Positions 56,685 to 64,000 of a stretch of DNA of 64,000 bases are shown here, in pieces. This stretch comes from Prado023 sp963788325. GTDB lineage: Bacteria; Actinomycetota; Actinomycetes; S36-B12; CAIYMF01. The stretch is from positions 186,001 to 250,000 of the forward strand of contig CAWBGJ010000008.1 in assembly GCA_963788325.1 (NCBI GenBank), in the 5' to 3' direction. Each line of letters opens with the position of its first letter. The first letter of the stretch is position 1. Below the pieces are notes generated by a model. The model was not told where the DNA came from, searched no databases, and saw nothing but the letters and a program-made list of their open reading frames with translations. Made by a program: the position numbers and the translations under genes.

Positions 56685-57437
56685 GACAGGCCCTTCTCGA
56701 TGCTGGTGGCCAGGTCGTGGAACAGCGACACGAGGTCGCGGGCGCCGCTGGTGCGCAGCGCCGTGATGGGCACCGCCGCACCTTGCGCGGCGGTCATCGC
56801 CGTGCGATCCGGGATGGGCGGCTCGAGCACGAGCGAGGGGTAGGTCTCACGCAGCTCCGCCAGCCGGTAGGCGTGCTCGGTGCTGCGGCGCATCCTATTG
56901 ACCACGATGCCCGCGGGCCGTAGCCCGAGGTTGGTGGCCGCTCGGGCGACCGCCACGGCCTCCAGCGCCTGCTCAGCGCCCTGCAGGGCGAAGTACGACG
57001 GCTCGGTCACGATCAGCGCGGCCGGGGCAGCGGCCAGCGCGTTGCGCGTCAGCCTCGCCCAGCGACGGCGGGCAGTCGATGAGCACCGTGTGGTAGCGGT
57101 CCAGTGCGCCGATCAGACTGGTGCGCAGGCGCAGCGCGGAGTCCGGGCCCTCGGCGTGCGCGCGATGCTCCAGCGCCCGCTCGCCGGGTAGGACGTCGAT
57201 GCCCGGGCCCCAGTTGCTGGCCACGATCGCCTCGGCGGCCACGCCGGGTCGTCCGTCGGCCAGGACGTCATTGCTGGTGAACTCGTACGGGGCCGGGTCC
57301 AGCGCGGAGGTGGCGTTGCCCTGCGGGTCCAGGTCGATGACCAGGGTGCGATGCCCCTCGTGCCACGCGGTGGCCGCCAGGCCCAGGACGACCGACGTCT
57401 TGCCGACGCCGCCCTTGAGGGAGATCGCTGCAAGCAT
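56681..57437 (-). CDS. ParA-family ATPase (one frameshift)
   Basis: About 252 residues. Deviant Walker A KGGVGKTSVVLGLAA at residue 8, LVIDLDPQGNATSALDPAPY, VLIDCPPSLG and, after the break near 57,057, TEPSYFALQGAEQALEAV. Short-type ParA with no N-terminal HTH. Together with the small protein it overlaps, it could partition DNA or position a protein complex on the nucleoid. Start ATG 57437. An orphan chromosomal or prophage/plasmid-derived cassette is likely. Confidence 0.82.
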
Positions 57438-57511
57438 GGCCACGTGGCCAGTCTGCCATGCGGCGGCCTGGGGATCGCGGCTTCGCGGCACCGATTCGAG
57501 GGGCCGTCGGG

Positions 57512-58545
57512 TCAGCGGATCGCTGCGTACCTGCGCAGGGCTTCGTCGCGCTCCTCCGCATGGTCGACGATCGGCTCGGGATAGCCGTGCGCGTACCCAT
57601 CGAGGACGGTCCAGGGCTGGTGCGCGGCGGGCCCGGCCACGTGGGCCAGCTCGGGCAGGTAGCGGCGCACGTAGTCGCCGTCGGGGTCGAAGCGAAGACC
57701 CTGCAGCAGCGGGTTGAAGACCCGGAAGTAGGGGGCGGCGTCGGTGCCCGAGCCGGCAACCCACTGCCAGCCGTGCGCATTGGAGGCGGGATCGCCGTCA
57801 ATCAGCCAACGCATGAACTCCCGCTCCCCGCGCCACCACGGCAGGTGCAGGTCCTTGACCAGGAAGGAGGCCACGACCATCCGCACCCGGTTGTGCATCC
57901 AGCCCTCGGCGCGCAGCTGACGCATCCCGGCGTCCACGAACGGGAACCCGGTGCGGCCCTGCGCCCAGGCCTCGAATGCCGCATCGGCCTGCGGACCGGA
58001 GTCGTGGGCCATCTGGTCGTAGGCGGGGTTGAGGTTGGCTGTTCGGGTGGTCGGGTTGTGGTGCAGCACATCGGCGTAGAACTCCCGCCAGCCGAACTCT
58101 GCGATCAGGCGGCGGTCCCGGTCGGGGTCCAGGGCGGCGAGCAGGGTGCGCGGGTGCACCTCGCCCCAGCGCAGTGCGGGGGACAGCCGGGTGGTGCCGG
58201 GCCGATCCGGGCGGTCGCGATCGGTGGCGTAGTCGTCGCGGTGCTCGGCGAGGAACTGGCCCCACCGGGCCCTCGCGGCGGCCTGTCCGGCGACAGGAAG
58301 GGCGGTCCCGGGGGGCGCCGCCGCGGTCGGCAGGGCCTCTCCCGTCAGGTCGAGCAGGGGTATCCGGTCCGGGGTTCGCGCGGGCGCCGACCAGCCGGCT
58401 GCCCACCATGCGCGGTGGAACGGCGTGAACACCCGGTAGGGCGTGCCGTCGGGCTTGCGCACGGTTCCGGGCGCCACCGCGTAGTCGCTGCCTGTCGCCA
58501 CCAGCTGGGAGCCGGTGGGGGCCAGGGCGGTCCTGACCTGCGCGT
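57512..58545 (-). CDS. Deoxyribodipyrimidine photolyase, N-terminally truncated at the assembly junction
   Basis: Class I CPD photolyase of which only the FAD-binding and linker parts remain (about 345 residues). Seen are APTGSQLVATGSDYAVAPGT, GWREFYADVLHHNP, FPFVDAGMRQLRAEGWMHN, MVVASFLVKDLHLPWWRG and HGWQWVAGSGTDAAPYFR, with the Trp chain and FAD contacts. The N-terminal antenna domain (about 100-120 residues, with the FRRDLR-type motif) is missing; upstream codons read unrelated sequence. The break near 58,545 coincides with the change of genomic style. Confidence 0.85.
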
Positions 58546-58570
58546 CGCGATGCTTGGCGTCGCCGAGGTA
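58540..58570. other. Probable chimeric junction between actinobacterial and planctomycete-like sequence
   Basis: Photolyase homology stops at about RDAQVRTAL (58,545). Beyond it the minus-strand frame continues by chance into unrelated residues, gene families change, and promoters become sigma70-like. The exact breakpoint cannot be placed better than about 30 nt. Confidence 0.7.
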
Positions 58571-58669
58571 CGGCAAATCGCGAAACCTGTCGGCGACGGA
58601 GTCGCCTCGCACATCAACCTCCCATTGTACCCGGCCAGTGTTGACGAGGAAGTGCGTCGGCCGGGTTTC

Positions 58670-58698
58670 TTGGGCGTCGGGCCCGCGATGCGTATAAT
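58670..58698 (+). promoter_or_regulatory. Sigma70-like promoter of bcp
   Basis: TTGGGC (58670-58675), 17-nt spacer, perfect TATAAT (58693-58698). The predicted start is near 58,705, giving a leader of about 38 nt with GGAGG before the ATG at 58743. No comparable -10 was seen in the preceding 58 kb. Confidence 0.75.
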
Positions 58699-58742
58699 TC
58701 CGACGGTTAAACAAACCCACACCCCCTTGATGGAGGATAACC

Positions 58743-59216
58743 ATGAGCGACTGGATCGAACCCGGCCAGAAGGCCCCCGATTTCACACTCGCCGACACCG
58801 ACGGCAACCCGGTGAAGCTGAGCACGCTGCGGGGATCGCCCGTCGTGCTGTATTTCTATCCCAAGGACGACACGCCCGGCTGCACGAAGGAGGCGTGTTC
58901 GTTCCGCGACCGCAAGGACGAGTTGGCCCAACTGGGGGCGAAGCTGCTGGGCGTCAGTCCGGACACGGTCGAGAGCCACGTCAAGTTCCGCGACAAGTTC
59001 GACCTGAACTTCCCCCTGCTGGCCGACCCCAAGCACGAGGTGGCCGAGCGTTACGGCGCGTGGCGCGAGAAGACCCGCTTCGGCAAGACGTCGATGGGCA
59101 TCCAGCGTTCGACCTACCTGATCGACGCCGAAGGCACGGTGCGCAAGGTCTGGAAGAACGTCAAGGTGGACGACCATGACCGACAAGTTCTCGCGGCGCT
59201 CGACGAGTTGGGGTAG
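58743..59216 (+). CDS. bcp: Thioredoxin-dependent thiol peroxidase (Bcp/PrxQ)
   Basis: A 157-residue peroxiredoxin reducing hydroperoxides in the cytoplasm with thioredoxin. Peroxidatic Cys in DDTPGCTKEACSFRD near residue 44; the resolving Cys would be the second Cys there, five residues later, the PrxQ arrangement. VLYFYPKDDTPGC, LLGVSPDTVESH and STYLIDAEGTVRKVWKN fit the family. GGAGG 6-7 nt upstream supports ATG 58743. The gene is intact and has its own promoter. Confidence 0.95.
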   Translation: MSDWIEPGQKAPDFTLADTDGNPVKLSTLRGSPVVLYFYPKDDTPGCTKEACSFRDRKDELAQLGAKLLGVSPDTVESHVKFRDKFDLNFPLLADPKHEVAERYGAWREKTRFGKTSMGIQRSTYLIDAEGTVRKVWKNVKVDDHDRQVLAALDELG

Positions 59217-59298
59217 CGACCGAGGAGGACCGAAGAGGCGTGGTGGGACTCGCTCGACTCTACGCCTCCTATTGACCCCTGCAAAGCAAATGACCGAA

Positions 59299-59366
59299 GG
59301 GTGCCATGGGCGGCTTGCCCGCCCTTGCTGTTCGGGGCAAGGGCGGGCAAGCCGCCCATGGCACCC
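59299..59366. repeat. Perfect 29-bp inverted repeat (REP-like or bidirectional terminator)
   Basis: Arms 59299-59327 and 59338-59366 pair perfectly over 29 bp around a 10-nt loop. The arm begins GGGTGCCATGGGCGGCTTGC. It lies between the convergent bcp and minus-strand gene, so it can terminate both. The sequence resembles palindromic units scattered in some planctomycete genomes; copy number was not tested. Confidence 0.75.
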
Positions 59367-59410
59367 GCGCATTGGCTACGCAGACGTCAATAACGCCTCC
59401 CAACGCCGCC

Positions 59411-59880
59411 CTACGCTTCCAAACGCTTGCGGAGCAGGAGGATTTCGGCGACGTGGCGGGCCAGCTCGGGCGGGTTGAACCCGGCGTCGACGCAGTCGCG
59501 GCCGAGAACCAGGTGCGCGAATCGCGACTTCGTCCTCGCGTTTTGCACCGCCAGTTTCGCCCGGGCGACATCGGCCGAGAGCTGCCGCGTCTCGCGTTCG
59601 TCGGGGCCCTCGGCCAGCGCCGGCGATTCGCTGAAAGTCCTGTTCGGCCTGGTGGAGCTCCTCGGCGGCCGCGCGGGCCGACTCGAGACTGCGGCGAACC
59701 TTGGGCGGCACCGAAAGCAGCACTGCCCGGGTGCCGGCCTGCACGTACAGCGCGTCGAGACGTTTCAGCAGCGTGGACCCGATCGACGTCCTCGGGCGGC
59801 GCGTCGGGCGTCGCGGGCGTCGCGGCCGCCGGTTCGGCCGGGCAAAGCTGCCGATGCCACGCCTCCAGGTCTTGACTCAT
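59411..59880 (-). CDS. Hypothetical coiled-coil protein downstream of the Hsp70-like gene (frameshifted)
   Basis: About 155 residues after repair, start ATG 59880 (MSQDLEAWHRQLCPAEP) overlapping the Hsp70-like stop (ATGA). Middle part: PPKVRRSLESARAAAEELHQ, a likely coiled coil; C-terminal part: DVARAKLAVQNARTKS and ELARHVAEILLLRKRLEA to TAG 59411. Two indels split it. No family recognised. Coupling suggests it works with the Hsp70-like protein. Confidence 0.6.
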
Positions 59881-61393
59881 GCCGGTCTGCTTCCGCTCGA
59901 GTCTCGACGTGGGCCGACTGGCGGACGGAAGGAACCCGCGCGGTGACCGTGAGCCGGCCGTTGGCGGCGTACTCGTAAGTCACTTCGATCGGCGTTCCCT
60001 TGGGCAAGCCCGGCGGAAGGTCGCGGATGATGCACTCGCCCAGGGCGATGCAGTGCTCCGGCCGCGGGCTCTCGCCTTCGACCACGGGCACCTTGACGCT
60101 GGGCTGGTTCGCCCGGGCGGTCTGGAACTGCCGGACCATGCGGGCCGGCAGCGGCGTGTTCTTGGGGATGAGCGTGACGTTGCGACGCTCGCCGGTCGCC
60201 GCGTGGAGGCCGACGACGCCCAGACTGTGCGAATTGACGTTGATCAGGTCGACCTTCGAGCGGGCCGCCGAGCCGGACGCCGGACATGAGCATCGCCGCG
60301 TACAGGGCCGCGCCGTGGGCGACCGCCTCGTCGGGCGAGAGCGAGCGGTCCGGCTCCTTGCCGCTGAGGCGGCGGAGCATCTCGGCGACCATGGGCATTC
60401 GGGTCGAGCCGCCCACCAGCAGGATGCGGTCGATCTGGTCCCACTGCAAGCCCGCCTGACGCAGCACCAGCGACGTGGTCGCCTCGGTTCGACCCAAGAG
60501 GTCCTGGGTGAGCTGCTCGAAGCGTTCGCGGCTGACCTCCTGCCGCATGCGGATTCCGTGATGGTGGCAGACGATCGCGGTCTTGCGGCGTTCGGACAGG
60601 GCGTGCTTGGCTTCCTGGGCGTCGAGCCAGAGCTGCGTGGCGTCGCTCGGGTCGCTCCGGGGATCGAGCCCGTGGGCGGCGAGGAACTTCTCGGACAGAT
60701 CGGCGACCAGGCGCTCGTCGAAATCGTGGCCGCCGAGCTGCACGTCGCCGTCGGTGGCGACGGTGCGGAACGTGGTGCCTTCGATCTCGAGGATGGTGAC
60801 GTCGAACGTGCCGCCGCCGAGGTCGTAGACCAGCAGGCGTTCGACCTTCGCCGGTCCGGTCGGCGGCGTCGCCGAGCACCGCGCGGTAGTAGCCGAAGGT
60901 GACGGCCGCGGCGGTGGGCTCGTTGATGATGTCCAGCACCTCCAAGCCCGCCAGGCGGCCGGCGTCCTGCGTCACCTTGCGGCGTCCCTCGTCGAAGAAC
61001 GCCGGCACGCTGATGACGACCTGCCGGATGGGCCCGAGCCGCCGTTCGGCGTCCTCTTTGAGCCGTTTGAGCAGGAACGCGCTGAGCACCTCGGGCGGGA
61101 CGTTCTGGCCGACGACCTCGCGGTGGTAGGCTCGCGCGGCCCATGTCGCGCTTGAAGCAGTCGGCGAAGGCCTCCGGCGCGAGCACCGAGCCCTTGATCG
61201 CCTCGCGGCCGACGATGACCACGTCCTCCTCGAAGGCGACGGCGCTGGGCGTGAGCAACTCGCCGGCGCGGTTGGGCACGGTCGTCGGCCGGCCGGTCGA
61301 GTCGACGTAGGCCACCACCGAAAGCGTCGTGCCAAGATCGATTCCCACCGGCGGTTGCGGCCGGTCGGAGGAAGCCGGATCGGGAGAACTCAT
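59877..61393 (-). CDS. Hsp70/DnaK-family chaperone-like protein (frameshifted)
   Basis: About 505 residues, shorter than DnaK (about 640). ATPase motifs: VGIDLGTTLSVVAYVDS (phosphate 1), DGRGKVT-like connect with EVLDIINEPTAAAVTFGYY, VYDLGGGTFDVTILEIEG (phosphate 2) and ILLVGGSTRMPMVAEML (adenosine). A short beta-sandwich substrate domain follows (INVNSHSLGVVGLHAATGER, VTYEYAANGRLTVTARV). The C-terminal lid is short or missing. Three or four indels break it. It is an Hsp70 family member of the kind common in planctomycetes; whether it is a canonical chaperone is unclear. Confidence 0.8.
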
Positions 61394-61500
61394 GGTTTCG
61401 TGCCGCGAATCGTAAGTGGAAAGCCATCCCCATGGTAAAAAGAGCTTATCGGGCGGTCAGTGTCGAGAAAGGTCTCGGTGGCGGAGACGGTCAAGCCAAT

Positions 61501-61529
61501 TTGACAGACGGCCTCGAAATCGGTAGCAT
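61501..61529 (+). promoter_or_regulatory. Sigma70-like promoter of the Gfo/Idh/MocA gene
   Basis: Perfect TTGACA (61501-61506), 17-nt spacer and TAGCAT (61524-61529), 57 nt upstream of ATG 61586, which has AAGGAG before it. It lies in the divergent spacer with the Hsp70-like gene. Confidence 0.75.
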
Positions 61530-61585
61530 GGAAATCGCCTCGGGGGCAACTCCCACCCCAACCCGTGCACCGCAAAGGAGCCATC

Positions 61586-63031
61586 ATGTCCCTCACTCGC
61601 AGACAGTTCCTTCGGCATTCGTCCGTCGCCGCGGCGTCGCTGGCGATCCCCATGGTCGCCGGCCGAAGCGTTTTGGGGGCCAACGACGAGATTCGCGTGG
61701 GCATCATCGGGCTGGGCGTCCGCGGCATGGGGGCCCACCTGCCGAGCTTCGAGGGCCAGAAGGGCGTCCGCGTCACGGCCATCTGCGACCCCGACCGCCA
61801 GCGACTCGACGCAAGTGCGCCGAGGCGATCCGCGAGCAAGTACCAGCACGACGTCGAGAAGTTCGTCGATCTCCGCAAGCTGATCGCGAGCGAAGGACCT
61901 CGACGTCGTCGCGCGTGGCCACGATGCAGTACTGGCACGCCCTGCCGACCATCTGGGCCTGCCAGGCCGGCAAGGACGTCTACTGCGAGAAGCCGCTTTC
62001 GCACTTCATCTGGGAAGGCCGGCAGATGGTCAAGGCCGCGCGGAAGTACAACCGCCTCGTCCAGATCGGCACCCAGAGCCGCTCGCAGCGAGACCGTCCG
62101 CGACGTCGATGGCGTACGTCAAGCCCGGCGAGCTCGGCAAGATCAAGTACATCACGGCGTTCGCCAACAAGCCGCGGACGTCGATCGGCAAGCGGACCGA
62201 GCCGCTGCCGATCCCCGAGACGCTCGACTACGAACTCTGGTGCGGCCCGGCACGCAAGGAGCCGATCTACCGCGACCGCATCCAGTACGATTGCAGCTTC
62301 ACCTGGAACATGGGCGACGGCGAGTCGTGCAACCAGGGCGTCCACGAGATCGACCTCGCCCGCTGGGTGCCTGGGCGAAGAGAAGCTGCCGCGGCGGCGT
62401 GATCAGTTGCGGCGGCCGGTTCGCGTTCAACGACGCCGGCGACGTGCCCAACACGCAGATCATCTACTACGACTTCCCCGTCCGCCCCGGTCCTCTACGA
62501 GGTCCACAACATGACGGCGGCCAAGGGCGTCGAAGGACGTGCCCGACTTCCTCGGCGTGCGGACCGACACGTGCGTCCACTGCGAAGGCGGCTACGTGAT
62601 GCTCCGCACCGGCTTCGCCTGCGACAACGAGGGCAAGAAGATCAAGACGTTCTCCGGCGGCGAAGACCATTTCGGCAACTTCATCGCCGCCGTCCGCGCC
62701 GGCAATCGCGAAGCTCTCCACGCCGACGTCCTCGAAGGCCATCGCTCGACGGCCGTGACCCACGCGGGCAACATCTCCTACCGCCTGGGCAAGCCGGCCT
62801 CGGCCGCCGAGATTCGCAAGTCCGTCGGCGACACGCCGCTATTTCAGCGACATGGTCGAGCGGCTCTTCACCCACCTGAAGGCCCACGAGATCGACGTCG
62901 ACGCCCCGACGATCACGCTCGGCCCCTGGCTCGACGTGGACCGCGACGCCGAGTGCTTCAAGGACAACGCCGAGGCCAACGCCCTGGTCAAGGGCACGTA
63001 TCGCGAGCCGTGGGTGATCGGGGACGCATGA
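61586..63031 (+). CDS. Tat-exported Gfo/Idh/MocA oxidoreductase (frameshifted)
   Basis: About 475 residues. The N terminus carries a twin-arginine signal (LTRRQFLRHSSVAAASLAIP), then a Rossmann NAD site (IRVGIIGLGVRGMGAHLPS), CDPDRQR, and the catalytic-type segment AGKDVYCEKPLSHFIWEGRQ. A beta-sheet domain follows with ELWCGPARKEPIYRDRIQYD, NMGDGESCNQGVHEIDLARW, and the C terminus LGPWLDVDRDAECFKDN. At least six indels split it. Such Tat-bearing sugar dehydrogenase-like proteins are greatly expanded in planctomycetes. Substrate unknown. Start ATG 61586. Confidence 0.85.
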
Positions 63032-63370
63032 CGGCAGGGGACTGTCCCCCTCGCACGGCGTAGAAGCTGCAATTCACGATCTTGTGGAGTGCGGTGATTC
63101 ATCACCGCTTTCTTGATCCACCCAAACGGAGGGCAATACCACCTTCCGTTGAGTGTGGGCCATACGCCGTTGGGGGCAAATCCAACAAAAAAGCCACGAC
63201 AAACTGCCCCGCCACCAAGGGTGTCCGCTCGTCTGAGGGCTAGAGTTGTAGTGGCGTGGATCGAGGCGGCGGGGCACCGATGGTGGCGGCGACGATGTGC
63301 CGTTGGCGTCGGAGTTAGCGTCGGAATCACCGCCCAACGCTGCGAATCTCGCCGACCCAAGGAGACGACC
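63032..63370. other. Intergenic region between oxidoreductase and DUF1570 genes
   Basis: 339 nt containing the terminator at 63091-63114 and little else. It is locally less GC-rich, with an A6 run near 63,190. No RNA gene or insertion-sequence end was recognised; the start of the next gene has GGAG seven bases upstream. Confidence 0.4.
63091..63114 (+). terminator. Intrinsic terminator after the oxidoreductase gene
   Basis: GCGGTGA-TTCA-TCACCGC forms a 7-bp stem with a 4-nt loop, directly followed by TTTCTT. It starts 60 nt after the stop codon. This is the only terminator in the window with a T-tract. Confidence 0.75.
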
Positions 63371-64000
63371 ATGCGAATCGCGATGCTCGCGCTGGTGATG
63401 ACGCTGCTTGCCGGCGTCTCGGCCGCGGCGAATCCGCCGGACGGGAAAAGCGGCGGAGTCGAGGGCATGCTGGAGTTGAATCTCCGCGGGGAGAAGGTGG
63501 AAGGCACGCCGCTGGCATGGGATTCCAGGACCGTTCACCTGTTGGGCCGCGACGGCCGCCTTTGGTCGTTCGACCCGAACGAAGCCACCGACTATCGCCA
63601 GACCGCCGCCCAATTCCGCCCGTACTCGCCCTCCGAGCTTCGCGCGGCGTTGCTGCGGGAACTGGGTCCCGGGTACGAGGTCACCGGCACGACGCACTAC
63701 ATGGTTGCCCACGCCCGGGGCCAGCGCGACCAATGGGCCAAGCGGTTCGAGGACCTTTATCGGTCGTTCGTCCAGTACTTTTCGGTCCGGGGATTCCGGC
63801 TTGTCGAGCCGCCGTTCCCGCTGATCGGAATCGTTTGCCGCAATCAGGAAGACTTCGTCCGCTACAGCGCCCGGCAGGGCATGCCCGCGGGCCGCGGCGT
63901 GCTGGGCTACTACTCGCTCGACTCCAACCGGATCATCCTATACGACGCCGCCGACGGCAAGGCGGACGCCAACAACTGGCAACAGAACGCCGAAACGGTG
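63371..64000 (+). CDS. DUF1570-like secreted protein (5' part, runs off the window)
   Basis: The frame is open from ATG 63371 to the end (210 codons). A signal peptide (MRIAMLALVMTLLAGVSAAA) precedes a domain with LREELGPGYEVT-like LLRELGPGYEVTGTTHYM, QWAKRFEDLYRSFVQYFSV and PLIGIVCRNQEDFVRY. This fits planctomycete DUF1570 proteins, in which an HExxH metal motif usually follows shortly after this point, beyond the window. It could be a secreted metallopeptidase-like protein. Confidence 0.75.
   Translation, partial: MRIAMLALVMTLLAGVSAAANPPDGKSGGVEGMLELNLRGEKVEGTPLAWDSRTVHLLGRDGRLWSFDPNEATDYRQTAAQFRPYSPSELRAALLRELGPGYEVTGTTHYMVAHARGQRDQWAKRFEDLYRSFVQYFSVRGFRLVEPPFPLIGIVCRNQEDFVRYSARQGMPAGRGVLGYYSLDSNRIILYDAADGKADANNWQQNAETV

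Noticed and set aside
63074..63733. 219-codon minus-strand frame near the window end
   Set aside because: Antisense to the clear signal-peptide-bearing DUF1570-like frame on the plus strand.

Overview
ORGANISM. About 58.5 kb of this window looks like a high-GC actinobacterium: GTG starts are frequent, GroEL has an HrcA/CIRCE-type control region, there is a perfect actinobacterial LexA box, and families such as DUF3263, DUF3027, DUF2530, DUF222-HNH and DUF5684 appear in actinobacterial contexts. Gene content also echoes, from memory, the Mycobacterium Rv0861c-Rv0889c neighbourhood (XPB helicase, its helicase-associated partner, cspB, moa genes, serC, citA). The last 5.4 kb reads differently: a Tat-signal Gfo/Idh/MocA oxidoreductase, an Hsp70-like protein, a DUF1570 protein and sigma70-like promoters point to a planctomycete. 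A photolyase gene loses its N-terminal domain exactly where the two meet (about 58,545), so a chimeric assembly is the simplest explanation.

LAYOUT. 1-5.4 kb: monosaccharide ABC importer, LacI regulator and mutarotase-like protein. 5.4-10 kb: class III aminotransferase, PaaI-type thioesterase and the kbl-tdh threonine catabolic operon. 10-15 kb: membrane alpha/beta hydrolase with a tiny coupled leader ORF, an SOS-box-linked DUF222-HNH protein, DUF3263, a small HExxH protein and DUF5684. 15-17 kb: groEL with two CIRCE elements. 17-24.9 kb: XPB helicase and its convergent partner, CspB-like protein and several conserved actinobacterial unknowns. 24.9-28.1 kb: serC, citrate synthase and pdxH. 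28.1-31 kb: PH/SHOCT membrane protein and an ABC-2 exporter. 31-50 kb: a molybdenum/nitrate island with modABC, a Mo-binding HTH protein, moaA/C/D/E, mog, mobA, moeA, two narK genes, a probable nar regulator and narGHJI. 50-58.5 kb: cupin, ketopantoate reductase family, HAD phosphatase, DUF389, GNAT, a RelA/SpoT-domain protein, an I78-like lipoprotein, a ParA/small DNA-binding pair and a truncated photolyase. 58.5-64 kb: planctomycete-like segment.

HOW IT WORKS TOGETHER. The 31-50 kb island holds nearly everything needed for respiratory nitrate reduction: molybdate uptake, molybdopterin synthesis and MGD addition, nitrate/nitrite transport, the membrane nitrate reductase with its chaperone, and a candidate cysteine-bearing regulator at the narK/narG divergence.

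DATA QUALITY. Genes at 22-25, 27-50, 55, 57 and 59-63 kb are broken by many single-base indels. Where the intended frame is clear, nearly all are one-base insertions. The affected genes otherwise keep full-length conserved sequence, overlapping starts and catalytic motifs, so these are most likely consensus errors. Broken genes are therefore given as whole loci, with the breaks described.
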